Assembly: GCF_000196675.2 (NCBI RefSeq)
Contig: NC_015312.1
Coordinates: 6,774,501-6,838,500, forward strand
Direction of reading: 5' to 3'
Length of the DNA: 64,000 nucleotides
Source of the DNA: Pseudonocardia benzenivorans CB1190
GTDB lineage: Bacteria > Actinomycetota > Actinomycetes > Mycobacteriales > Pseudonocardiaceae
The position numbers were made by a program, and so were the translations under genes. This document shows, in pieces, positions 36,930 through 45,351 of the stretch. Below the pieces are notes generated by a model. The model saw only the letters and a program-made list of their open reading frames with translations. It was not told the origin of the DNA and did no database searches. Each line of letters begins with the position of its first letter. Within the stretch, counting starts at the first letter, position 1.

Positions 36930-38024
36930 ATGAGCCGACCGAATCATCCCGCACGGATGTGGACAGCGGCCCGCATACGGAACAAACTGCGCCGGGTGAA
37001 CAGAGCCCGACGGCCCCCCGGGGCCGGCGTGCGCGCCACGGGCAGGCAGCGATGCGCCGTCCGTCGGCGAGCTCGGCAGACGGCCTCGTCCGTCGTCGGT
37101 GTCGCGCTGCTGATCGCCGCTGCGTGCTCGCAGCCGTCGGCCGCCGGCACGAGCCCGTCCCCGACCGCCGGTCCCGGCTCGCAGGCACCGACGGCCGGAC
37201 TGGTCGACATCGGCGGTGGCCGCACGATCTGGCTGGAGTGCCGTGGCACCGGCACGCCGACGGTCCTGCTGGTCTCCGGCGCGGTGGGTGCGCACGACGA
37301 CTGGACCCACACGTTGAACGACGCCGACCCGGCGGCCGCACCGTCACAGAATGACGCTGCGGTGTTCTCCGAGGTCTCCCGCTTCACCCGGGTATGCGCC
37401 TACGACAGGCCCGGGACCACTCGACTCACCGGCGAGCTCTCCCCCTCCACCCCGGTGCCCCAGCCGACCACCGCGCAGGCCGGCGCGTCCGACCTGCGCG
37501 CGTTGATGTCCGCCGCCGGTGAGCGTGGACCGTACGTGCTCGTCGGGGCCTCCTGGGGAGGGATGCTCGTCAACCTGTTCGCCCGGGAGAACCACGCCGA
37601 CGTGGCCGCCCTCGTCCTCGTCGACGGCGCATCGGACTTCCTCGAGGAGACGCTCACCCCCGGCCAGTGGGCTGCCTGGATGCAGGCGGTGGCCACCTCG
37701 CCCGTGCCGCCGGGTGGGGAGATACCCGACTACGACGGTGCCGTCGCCGAGATCCGCGCGGCGCCCGCGCTGCCCTCGGTGCCCGCGGTCGTGCTGACCG
37801 CCGACCAACCGTGGAACCTGTCGCTGGGCGATCAGCCGCCGACGTGGCCGGCCTGGACCGCGGCCCAGGACCGGCTCGCCGACCAGCTGCACGCCACCCA
37901 TGTCACCGCCACCGACAGCGGACACCCCATCAACCTGCAGAACCCCCGCGTCGTGGTCGACGCCGTCCGCAGCGTCGTCGACACCGCCCGCGGCACCCCC
38001 GGACCGGCGGCCACCACACGCTGA
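36930..38024 (+). CDS. Secreted alpha/beta-hydrolase lipoprotein
   Basis: A positively charged leader and hydrophobic stretch end in VGVALLIAAACSQPS, a good lipobox with the modified cysteine, so the mature protein should be anchored outside the membrane. A Ser/Pro/Thr-rich linker leads into an alpha/beta-hydrolase fold with nucleophile motif GASWGGM and a terminal histidine in DSGHPINLQNP. Substrate unknown; esterase or peptidase-like activity is plausible. The leader is unusually long for a lipoprotein, so the true start may be a later GTG such as 36996. It follows the hemerythrin gene on the same strand. Confidence 0.85.
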   Translation: MSRPNHPARMWTAARIRNKLRRVNRARRPPGAGVRATGRQRCAVRRRARQTASSVVGVALLIAAACSQPSAAGTSPSPTAGPGSQAPTAGLVDIGGGRTIWLECRGTGTPTVLLVSGAVGAHDDWTHTLNDADPAAAPSQNDAAVFSEVSRFTRVCAYDRPGTTRLTGELSPSTPVPQPTTAQAGASDLRALMSAAGERGPYVLVGASWGGMLVNLFARENHADVAALVLVDGASDFLEETLTPGQWAAWMQAVATSPVPPGGEIPDYDGAVAEIRAAPALPSVPAVVLTADQPWNLSLGDQPPTWPAWTAAQDRLADQLHATHVTATDSGHPINLQNPRVVVDAVRSVVDTARGTPGPAATTR

Positions 38025-38409
38025 TCCGACTGTCCCTGCGCAGCTGCCGCCACAGGTCCTCACCGACCGGATCGGTGTCGGGCGACGACCGAACGACGCT
38101 CGACGCTCGACGGCGGGCGCGCGGCACGGCGGCCGACGACGTCATGACCTGACGCCGCCCGATCGAGTGATCTCCTGTTCGTCGAACTGATCATGGATGG
38201 GTCCGACACGCGACGCCAGGCCCCTAGGACCGCCCTTCGCCCGCGAGGCCGGCGTCCGTCGACCCGGCCCGCAGGGGTGCCCGCCCCCGACGGCGTGGTT
38301 AACCTGGCGACGCCCATGGAGGCGTGGGTCACATCCGCCTTCTCGACCGGGAGACCTCGGGAGCCCACGCCGCCAGTCCTCGATCGACTGACTGCCGGAG
38401 GCGCACCTC
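38025..38409. other. Gene-free stretch of 385 bp before the MetE-like gene
   Basis: No supported gene. The 3' part just before the MetE-like start contains the pairing segments described at 38310-38371. The rest shows nothing I can assign. Confidence 0.5.
38310..38371 (+). promoter_or_regulatory. Mutually exclusive hairpins in the MetE-like gene leader
   Basis: ACGCC (38310-38314) can pair with GGCGT (38321-38325). The same GGCGTGGG (38321-38328) can instead pair with CCCACGCC (38364-38371), a perfect 8-bp stem. The two folds cannot coexist, the layout of an attenuator or riboswitch, and the second stem ends 38 bases before the ATG. It does not match a SAM or cobalamin riboswitch that I know. 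Confidence 0.3.
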
Positions 38410-39549
38410 ATGCAACGGAGCACGGACCGCATCCTCACCACCCACACCGGGAGCCTCCCTCGACCGGATGCGCTGGAGAAGGCGTGGCTGGCCAAGCTCG
38501 AGGGGAAGGACTTCGATCCCGGCGAGCTCGACGGGCTCGTGCAGGCGGGCGTCCGGGAGATCGTGGAGCGACAGGTTGCCGCGGGCGTCGACATCGTCAG
38601 CGACGGTGAGGTCGGCAAGCCGTCGTACTCGACGTACGTCGCCGACCGGTTGGACGGGTTCGGCGGTGAGTCGGGCGTGATGGTCGTCGGCGACATCGCC
38701 GAGTACCCGGATGCGGCGGCACCGCTGCTGTCCGACCCCGGGTTCGGCCACATGCAGCGGCCCGCGTGTATCGGCCCGGTCTCCGTGAAGGACCCCGAGG
38801 CCATGAACCACGACATCCGGTTGCTGACCGAGTCCGCCGCTGCGGCGGGCACGGACGCCTTCATGACGGCCGTGTCGCCCGCGACGATCTCCATGTTCTT
38901 CGAGAACCAGTACTACCCGACGCGTACGGACTACTTCGCGGCGCTGGCGGACGCCATGCGGCCCGAGTACCGGGCCATCGTCGACGCCGGGTTGACACTG
39001 CAGATCGACTGCCCGGACCTCGGTTGCGGGCACGTGCTCTACCACGACAAGAGCGAGGACGAGGTGCTCTCGATCATCCCGGAGCACGTCGAGGCGCTCA
39101 ACCATGCGCTCGAGGGCATCCCGGCCGCGAAGGTCCGCATGCATGTCTGCTGGGGCAACTACCAGGGCCCGCACCACCGCGACATCGATCTGCGCAAGAT
39201 CGTCGACCAGGTGCTGAAAGTGAACGTCAGCGGCATCCTGATCGAGGGCGCCAACCCGCGGCACGACCACGAGTGGAAGATCTGGCAGGACGTCGACCTG
39301 CCCGACGACAAGGTGCTCGTGCCCGGCGTCGTCGACACCACGAACAACTACATCGAGCACCCCGAACTGATCGCGCAGCGTCTCGAGCGGTACGCGTCGG
39401 TCGTCGGGCGCGAACGGGTGCTCGCCGGCAGCGACTGCGGCTTCGCGACCCTCGTCGGCATGCGGGCGACGGCGCCGACGATCGCGTGGAAGAAGCTCGA
39501 GGCGATGGCCGAGGGTGCGCGGATCGCCTCGGCGCGACTCTGGCCGTAG
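38410..39549 (+). CDS. MetE-C-like (cobalamin-independent methionine synthase II family)
   Basis: The 379-residue protein matches the C-terminal catalytic barrel of cobalamin-independent methionine synthase, without the N-terminal duplicate. TTHTGSLPRP at the start and DGEVGKPSYSTYV are family blocks. Probable zinc ligands are H and C in MHVCWGNY and C in GSDCGFAT. Short stand-alone members include epoxyalkane:coenzyme M transferases and uncharacterised methyltransferases that act on thiols. The exact thiol acceptor here is unknown. The gene is isolated, preceded by a 385-bp gap with alternative hairpins and followed by a convergent hydrolase gene. Confidence 0.9.
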   Translation: MQRSTDRILTTHTGSLPRPDALEKAWLAKLEGKDFDPGELDGLVQAGVREIVERQVAAGVDIVSDGEVGKPSYSTYVADRLDGFGGESGVMVVGDIAEYPDAAAPLLSDPGFGHMQRPACIGPVSVKDPEAMNHDIRLLTESAAAAGTDAFMTAVSPATISMFFENQYYPTRTDYFAALADAMRPEYRAIVDAGLTLQIDCPDLGCGHVLYHDKSEDEVLSIIPEHVEALNHALEGIPAAKVRMHVCWGNYQGPHHRDIDLRKIVDQVLKVNVSGILIEGANPRHDHEWKIWQDVDLPDDKVLVPGVVDTTNNYIEHPELIAQRLERYASVVGRERVLAGSDCGFATLVGMRATAPTIAWKKLEAMAEGARIASARLWP

Positions 39550-39777
39550 GAGCGGGGACGGCGGCTCGGGAGCTCTGCGGGGGCTCCCGACCGTGAGGTC
39601 GGGGACGGCTGCGCGCCGAGCTACCAGGTAGGTCGGCGGGACCACAGCGCAGCCAGGCCCGTCGCCCGGGGCAGCAGCGTCGCGGCCGACGGACCGGCCT
39701 CCCGAGGGACCGGTGTCGACCGACGCCGCGGTGGTGCCGCCGGGCCCGACCCGGCGGCACCACCCGCGGACGACCCG

Positions 39778-40980
39778 TCAGTCGTTGGCGATGGCCTTGT
39801 AGACCGCGGTCTCGAAGTCCATGTAGCCGCCGAACGAGACGGGATCACCGAACGGGAGGATCTGCGTCGCCCAGTAGCCGCCGATCCCGTTGGCACGGTC
39901 GATCCAGTAGAACAGGTTCGCCAGACCGGCCCAGCCGATCGCACCGGCGGGCCGGCCGGTCGGTGCCACCTCCTCGTTGACCTGGAACGTGTACGACCAC
40001 GTCTTGCGCTGGCCGGGGAAGAACTCGGCGTCGTTGGACAGCCACTCGATCACCCCGGGCAGGACCTTCACCTGCAGGTTGTCGGGCAGGTGGTTCTGCA
40101 CGCCGAGCTCGACGGTCTCCGGCCTGAGCACCTGCTCACCGGAGTCCGCGCGCCCGTCGTTGAGCCACATGCGGATGAACCTCAGGTAGTCCGACACGGT
40201 CCCGAACAGCCCGTGCCCGCCGAAGTGCACCTCGGGGTCGGGGGGCAGCGCGAAGTCGCTCGGGGTGAGCGAGCCGTCGGCCTCGCGCTGGTGGGTGCGG
40301 GCTGCCCGGGCGAGCTGCTGCTCGGACGCCTCGAACGTCATGTCGGTGATGCCGAGCGGGGCGAAGATTCGCTCCTGGCACACCTCTCCGAGCTGCTTGC
40401 CGGTGATGCCCTCGACCACCTGGCCGACCCAGTCGATGTTGCTGCCGTACTCCCACTTGTCGCCCGGGTCGAACAGCAGCGGCGTGCGCAGGGCGCGCTG
40501 CGAGGCGGTGGCCACGCTGGGCTGGTCGTGCTCGTCGGCGAGCCGCTTGTAGGTCTCGTTGAAGAAGTCGTAGCCGAAGCCTGCGGTGTGGGTCAGCAGG
40601 TGGTGGGTGGTGACGTCGCGGGCCGGCGGGCGCAGGATCGGCTTGCCCGAGTCGTCGAAACCCTCGATGACCTGGAGCTCCCCGATCGCCGGGGCGTACT
40701 GCTTGGCAGGGGCGTTCAGGTCGAGGTCGCCCGACTCCACGAGCTGCAGTGCAGCTGTGCCGGCCACGGCCTTGGTGGTGGACCACAGCGAGAAGATCGT
40801 GTCGGTGGTCATGGCGGTGTCGCCGGAGAGGTCCCGGACACCCGACGCGCCCAGGTACACCTCGCCGTCGCGGTCGGTGACACCGGCGACGACGCCGGGC
40901 ACCCGTCCCTGGCCGGACGGCGGACCGTCCGAAACCTTCTGGACGACGGCGTCGGCGGCCGACCGGATTGCCTCACTCAT
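39778..40980 (-). CDS. Serine hydrolase of the beta-lactamase class C/EstB family
   Basis: The 400-residue protein has the penicillin-binding fold. The nucleophile motif is S67-T-T-K70 in FSLWSTTKA, and the second motif is YGSN. The HTG equivalent is not clear. LLTHTAGFGYDF is another hallmark of this esterase group. No signal peptide is seen, which argues against a periplasmic beta-lactamase and for a cytoplasmic esterase. The ATG at 40980 follows AAGGAAC and begins the conserved part. Upstream lies a 13-bp palindrome that might be an operator. No regulator gene is adjacent. Confidence 0.9.
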   Translation of the reverse strand: MSEAIRSAADAVVQKVSDGPPSGQGRVPGVVAGVTDRDGEVYLGASGVRDLSGDTAMTTDTIFSLWSTTKAVAGTAALQLVESGDLDLNAPAKQYAPAIGELQVIEGFDDSGKPILRPPARDVTTHHLLTHTAGFGYDFFNETYKRLADEHDQPSVATASQRALRTPLLFDPGDKWEYGSNIDWVGQVVEGITGKQLGEVCQERIFAPLGITDMTFEASEQQLARAARTHQREADGSLTPSDFALPPDPEVHFGGHGLFGTVSDYLRFIRMWLNDGRADSGEQVLRPETVELGVQNHLPDNLQVKVLPGVIEWLSNDAEFFPGQRKTWSYTFQVNEEVAPTGRPAGAIGWAGLANLFYWIDRANGIGGYWATQILPFGDPVSFGGYMDFETAVYKAIAND

Positions 40981-41058
40981 GAGCCGTTCCTTCCTGATCG
41001 GACGGTCACGGCCCGGTCGGTGCCGGCAACGGACGATGCTGCCGGCGAAGGAACCAGA

Positions 41059-41071
41059 GGTACGTCGTACC
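41059..41071. promoter_or_regulatory. 13-bp palindrome, possible operator
   Basis: GGTACG-T-CGTACC is a perfect inverted repeat 79 bases upstream of the serine hydrolase start. Position and symmetry fit a repressor site, but no cognate regulator is adjacent. Confidence 0.3.
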
Positions 41072-41212
41072 GGCGCCGGCGAGTCGTGACCTTGATGAGC
41101 ACAGCACCCCCGAATGCCTGCGACGACAGGTGTGCGCGACGCGCCCACCAGGGCCACGGTCCTCGCGAGGTGCGACCTGCGTGTCTCGCGATCATGCTAC
41201 GACCGGCACATC

Positions 41213-41234
41213 GCGTGTGGGCTGCCCCACACGC
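41213..41234 (-). terminator. Hairpin after the phosphotransferase gene
   Basis: GCGTGTGGG (41213-41221) pairs perfectly with CCCACACGC (41226-41234) over a CTGC loop, about 50 bases past the phosphotransferase stop at 41283. On the plus strand it is followed by TATTTC, so it could also stop antisense transcription. Confidence 0.5.
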
Positions 41235-41282
41235 TATTTCACCGAACGGAGCAGTCCGGCGGGAGAGGGGCACGACGGCGGG

Positions 41283-42299
41283 TCACAGCCACCGCGCGCC
41301 GGCCAGCGCCGCCTGCTCCCACCAGTCGAGCTCCGCCGCGTCGCCGACGGCCTTCTCCCAGCCGAACAGCGCCGCCGTGGCGACGAGGCTCAACCCGAGC
41401 TGCCGGTCCCACCACCCGGTCGTGTCGACACCGTGCCGTTCGAGCCGGTCGCGGTACCGGGCGATCGTGGCCTCCTTGCCCTCCGGAAGGCGGGCCCGGT
41501 TGAGGGCGAGGTACCACGTCAGGTCCCAGGTCGGCGGCGCCTCACCGGGGAAGGCCCAGTCGATCAGCACGGTCCGCCCGTCGGGACGACGGCCCACGTT
41601 GCCGAGTTTCCAGTCGCCCGCGACGAACGTCATGGGGGTCGTGCGCAGCGCCTGCGCCAGCGCGGCCGGGTCGCGGTGGACCGCCGTGACGAGATCGTGC
41701 AACCGCGGCGCCCGCTCGGGGAGCAGGGCCCAGCCCTGGTGGGCCACTGCGATCGGTCCCGGCACCTCCGGCGCGTCCAGCTCGGGGGCGATGGTCTCGG
41801 GGGCGAAGAACATCCAGCGTCGGGAGAGGTCCTGCAGCCCGAGCGTGTCGTGCCAGCCCATGAAGTGGGCATGGCCGGCGGCCATGTGGTCGATCCAGCC
41901 GGCGTGGTGCGCGGCCGGGACCAGGTCGTCACCGGGCGGCACCAGGTCGGCGGCGCGGTCGAGCATGAGGATCGACAGCCGGGCCACCGGGCCCGCATCC
42001 GACGGGACGTCCTCCAGCGCCATGCCCACGACGGTGTGGTCGATGACCCTGGGCATCTCCGCGTAGAGGCCGGCCTTCCAGGCCGTGAACTCCCAGTGCG
42101 AGTCGTTGCCGGCCACCCGCATGAGCCAGTCGTCGGTGGCGGAGACGACCTTGAGGAAGTGCGGGACACCGTCGACGCGCAGCCGCTCGAAGCACGCGCC
42201 CGACTTCGCGTCGGAGGGGCGGACCACGACCCGGTCGTCGGCGCCGGCAAGGAGCTCGTCGAGTGTCCCGGCGATGCGGGGGGCGATGTCAGTGGACAT
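41283..42299 (-). CDS. Aminoglycoside-phosphotransferase-fold kinase
   Basis: The 338-residue protein has the APH/choline-kinase fold. The catalytic loop reads TFVAGDWKLGNVG (Brenner-type motif HGDxxxxN with Ala in place of His), and the metal-binding motif is VLIDWAFPG. A nucleotide-binding lysine may lie in PHFLKVVSA. Targets in this family range from antibiotics to small metabolites; nothing here favours resistance. The start at ATG 42299 has a GGACGGAGG ribosome site. It is followed by a hairpin and preceded by the MHS transporter terminator, so it is probably monocistronic. Confidence 0.88.
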   Translation of the reverse strand: MSTDIAPRIAGTLDELLAGADDRVVVRPSDAKSGACFERLRVDGVPHFLKVVSATDDWLMRVAGNDSHWEFTAWKAGLYAEMPRVIDHTVVGMALEDVPSDAGPVARLSILMLDRAADLVPPGDDLVPAAHHAGWIDHMAAGHAHFMGWHDTLGLQDLSRRWMFFAPETIAPELDAPEVPGPIAVAHQGWALLPERAPRLHDLVTAVHRDPAALAQALRTTPMTFVAGDWKLGNVGRRPDGRTVLIDWAFPGEAPPTWDLTWYLALNRARLPEGKEATIARYRDRLERHGVDTTGWWDRQLGLSLVATAALFGWEKAVGDAAELDWWEQAALAGARWL

Positions 42300-42629
42300 G
42301 GTCTGCCTCCGTCCCGGTGAGCAGGGTCGCAGACCAGCGGTCGGCGCAGAAGTGGCCAATGGCGGTGCGATTCGATTCGGTCGGGACCCGGCGCGTGCCC
42401 GACACCGGCGCGCTCTGGCGATGGACGCGCACCGGCGCGTTGGACGTCGACGTCGAGGGCCGGCTCCGCACGCAGCACGCGCGTCCGCGCTCCTGACCTC
42501 CTGTCGGATGCGCCGACCGGTCGGGCGTCGGCGCGGCGGCGATCGTCCACCCCGCCGGGCCCGACCGCACCGCGGACGGGCAGGCGCACACGCCCGGACG
42601 GATCGTCCGCCCGGGCGTGTCGGTACGCG
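42300..42629. other. Gene-free stretch of 330 bp
   Basis: Between two minus-strand genes. It should carry the phosphotransferase promoter and, at 42588-42620, the terminator of the transporter gene. A small open frame near 42360 looks non-coding. Confidence 0.5.
42588..42620 (-). terminator. Long hairpin after the MHS transporter gene
   Basis: A 15-bp stem with one mismatch (42588-42602 with 42606-42620) and a TCG loop lies 9 bases past the transporter stop codon. It is the clearest terminator in this half of the window. Confidence 0.7.
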
Positions 42630-43967
42630 TTACGCGTTGGCCGCAGGTGTGGCCGGAGAGGTCGTCGAGACGGCGTCGTCGGCGGCCGGGCGGTACGGGC
42701 TGCGGAGGGCGAGCGCGGCGGCCAGGCTGACGAGCGCAGCGACCGCGACGTATCCCGCCACAGCGGTGAGCCCCCCGGTCGAGCTCGCGAGCAGGGTGGC
42801 GACGATGGGCGCGCAGGCACCGCCCAGCACCCCGCCGATGCCGTACGCGACGGAGGCACCGCTGTACCGGACCTCGGCCGGGAAGGCTTCTGCGAGGTAC
42901 GCGCCGTACGGGCCCGTCATCAGGGCGATGGTCAGCGCCGCGACGGTCGACCCGACGAAGAGACCGACCGTCGAGCCCGACTCCACCAGCGCGAAGTAGG
43001 GGAAGGCCCACAGGCCCATGGCCACGATCCCGGCGACGAGGACCGGCCTGCGGCCGTACCGCCCGGCCAGCACCGCCGCGAGCGGGAGCGCGACGGTCCA
43101 GAGCAGCGCCGCGACCATCGTGACCGTCAGCATCGTCGAGGCGCTGTGCAGCTTCGCCTGTGCGGCGTAGCCGAGCACGAACGCGAGCAGCAGGTTGCCC
43201 AGCACCGATGCCGCGATGGTCACCCCGGAGGCGGGGATCCAGATCCGCGGGGCCCGGAACACGTCCGCGATCGGGGCGCGCCGCACGGTGTGCGCCGAGC
43301 GCAGCCGCTCGAACTCGGGGCTCTCGTCGAGCTTCAGCCGGATCACCAGGCCGACCACGACGAGCACCGCGCTGGCGAGGAACGGGAGACGCCAGCCCCA
43401 GGACACGAACCCGCCGTCGCCGACGGCGAGGCGCACCACCAGGAACACCATGCTGGAGAGCACCACGCCGAGCGGCAGGCCGACCTGGGGCAGCGAGCTG
43501 AACAGGGTCCGCTGCGCGGGGGTCCTGGCGTGTTCCAGCGCGAGCAGGGTCGCGCCGCCCCACTCCCCGCCGACCGCGAGCCCCTGCGCGAGCCGCACCA
43601 GCACGAGCAGGATGGGCGCGGCGACGCCGATGGTCGCGTAGGTCGGGAGCAGTCCGACGAGCGCCGTCCCGATCCCCATCACGAGCAGGGACAGCACCAG
43701 CATCTTCTTGCGGCCGACCCGGTCACCGAAGTGGCCGATCAGCGCGCCGCCGATGGGGCGGGCGACGAAGCCGATGGCGAAGGTCGACAGCGCGGCCAGC
43801 GTGCTCGCCAGGCTCGACGTGCTCGGGAAGAACTGCGGGGCGAAGACGAGCGTCGCCGCCAGTGCGTAGATGAAGAAGTCGTACCACTCGATGGTGGTGC
43901 CGATCAGCCCGGCGATCGCGACCCGCCAGGGACGCCCGGTCCCCGTCGGGGAGGTGGTGTCAGACAT
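42630..43967 (-). CDS. MFS transporter of the metabolite:H+ symporter (MHS) family
   Basis: The 445-residue protein has 12 predicted helices. GTTIEWYDFFIYALAA at the first helix and GGALIGHFGDRVGRKKML in the loop between helices 2 and 3 are signature motifs of MHS transporters such as those for proline/betaine, citrate or shikimate. LAVGGEWGGATLL marks helix 4. The substrate is probably an organic acid. It lies upstream-adjacent (about 70 bases) to the P450 gene on the same strand, so it may import a substrate for the following catabolic block. A strong terminator ends it. Confidence 0.92.
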   Translation of the reverse strand: MSDTTSPTGTGRPWRVAIAGLIGTTIEWYDFFIYALAATLVFAPQFFPSTSSLASTLAALSTFAIGFVARPIGGALIGHFGDRVGRKKMLVLSLLVMGIGTALVGLLPTYATIGVAAPILLVLVRLAQGLAVGGEWGGATLLALEHARTPAQRTLFSSLPQVGLPLGVVLSSMVFLVVRLAVGDGGFVSWGWRLPFLASAVLVVVGLVIRLKLDESPEFERLRSAHTVRRAPIADVFRAPRIWIPASGVTIAASVLGNLLLAFVLGYAAQAKLHSASTMLTVTMVAALLWTVALPLAAVLAGRYGRRPVLVAGIVAMGLWAFPYFALVESGSTVGLFVGSTVAALTIALMTGPYGAYLAEAFPAEVRYSGASVAYGIGGVLGGACAPIVATLLASSTGGLTAVAGYVAVAALVSLAAALALRSPYRPAADDAVSTTSPATPAANA

Positions 43968-44039
43968 CGTCGTCCTCTCGGGGGTGGGTGTCGGAATTCG
44001 GGTACGAGCCGGGGGCCGGGACAGCGACGACGACCCCGA

Positions 44040-45233
44040 TCACGCCCGCCATCCCGGGTTCTCCGCGGTGAAGGCGACGGGCAGCGCGTAGTGCGTCATC
44101 AGCGATCCGCCGACCAGGCCGCTCTCGACGGGCTCCCCGTCGAGCCGCAGGTCCGGGAGCCGGTCGAGGAGCCTGCCCATCGCGATCCGCAGCTCCGCGC
44201 GAGCGAGGTGCTGTCCCTGGCACACGTGCACGCCGGTCCCGAAGGCCAGGTGCCGGTTGCGCGTGCGACCGCGGTCGAAGGTGTCGGGATCACCGAACTC
44301 GCGGGGGTCGCGGTTGGCGGCCGCCAGATCGAGCAGTACCCGCCCGCCTTGCGGCAGTTCGTACCCACCGACCTGCACGGGGCACCGCACGGTGCGGGCG
44401 AACAACTGCAGCGGCGTGGTCAGCCGCAGGCTCTCCTCGATCACCGCCGGAAGTGCGCTGCGGTCGGCGACCAGTTCGTCCCGCAGTCCGGGCACGGTGA
44501 GGACGTGCCGGATCAACCCACCCAGCGCCGACCCGGTGGAGTGGTGGCCGCCGAGGATGTAGGCCACCAGGAGCCCGGTCGCGCCCGCCTCGTCAATCTC
44601 CTTTCCTTCGACGACGCCGTTCGCCAGCTGAGTCAGCATGTCGTCGCCCGGGTGCCGGCGACGGTCTGCCAACCATCCCTGGGTGGTGTCGTGGAACTCG
44701 GCGTACCGAACGGGGAACTCGGCGGTCCCCATCGCGGCGTACAGCGCGGCGGCGATGGCACGGGCCCGCACGGCCTCCGACTGTTCGAGTCCGATCATCC
44801 GGCCGATCACGATGGCGGGCAGGGGTTCGGCGAGCTGGTCGACGAGGTCGGCCTTCCCCGATCCGGCGAAGCCGTCGATCAGCAGGTCCACGACCTCGGT
44901 GATCACCGGTTCGAACGCCCGCACCGCCCGCGGCGTGAGCGGGCCGTCGAGGACCCGGCGCCATTCGGCGTGCTCGGGCCCGTCGAACTCCAGAGCGGGG
45001 ACCGGCGGGAGCAGCGAGTTGGACGGGATCTTCACGCCGTCGGCCGAGGAGAACGACGCCGCGTCGCGCAGCGCCGCCCGGACGTTCTCGTAGCGGGTCA
45101 GGTAGTCGAAGCCGCCGTGACGGTCGCTGTGCACCACCGGACAACGCTCACGCATCTCGGCGTGGGCCCGGCGGACCTCGGCGGCGGGCAGGGTGCCGTC
45201 GAGGTGGTCGAAGGCAGCGGGTGCGGTGGTCAT
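44040..45233 (-). CDS. Cytochrome P450
   Basis: The 397-residue monooxygenase has the heme-binding loop FGTGVHVCQGQHLARAEL with thiolate ligand C338. The ExxR motif appears as EESLR, and the I-helix reads YILGGHHSTGSALGG, with H-S-T where AGxDT is usual. Length is that of soluble bacterial class I P450s, which need separate ferredoxin and reductase; neither is encoded nearby. The substrate is unknown. It sits between the MHS transporter and an alpha/beta hydrolase, all on the minus strand, consistent with hydroxylation of an imported organic acid or terpenoid. Confidence 0.93.
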   Translation of the reverse strand: MTTAPAAFDHLDGTLPAAEVRRAHAEMRERCPVVHSDRHGGFDYLTRYENVRAALRDAASFSSADGVKIPSNSLLPPVPALEFDGPEHAEWRRVLDGPLTPRAVRAFEPVITEVVDLLIDGFAGSGKADLVDQLAEPLPAIVIGRMIGLEQSEAVRARAIAAALYAAMGTAEFPVRYAEFHDTTQGWLADRRRHPGDDMLTQLANGVVEGKEIDEAGATGLLVAYILGGHHSTGSALGGLIRHVLTVPGLRDELVADRSALPAVIEESLRLTTPLQLFARTVRCPVQVGGYELPQGGRVLLDLAAANRDPREFGDPDTFDRGRTRNRHLAFGTGVHVCQGQHLARAELRIAMGRLLDRLPDLRLDGEPVESGLVGGSLMTHYALPVAFTAENPGWRA

Positions 45234-45351
45234 GGCGACTCCTTCGTCTTCGCTGACGGACCCGCCCAGCGTCGTCCGGGGGACGCGAGTGGTCTATCCG
45301 GTCGGTGCGGCGATGTCCGCAGGACGCGACCCGTCGACGGCTGCACGTCGT

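Larger units (their letters stand above)
40981..41282. other. Gene-free stretch of 302 bp
   Basis: Region between two minus-strand genes. It holds a palindrome (41059-41071) near the serine hydrolase start and a hairpin (41213-41234) just after the phosphotransferase gene. No supported gene. Confidence 0.55.

Noticed and set aside
39778..40980. Class C beta-lactamase causing resistance
   Set aside because: It lacks a signal peptide and is closer to EstB-type esterases; the SxxK motif alone is not evidence for beta-lactam hydrolysis.
41283..42299. Aminoglycoside resistance gene
   Set aside because: Only the general kinase fold is seen; the catalytic His is replaced by Ala and there is no resistance context.
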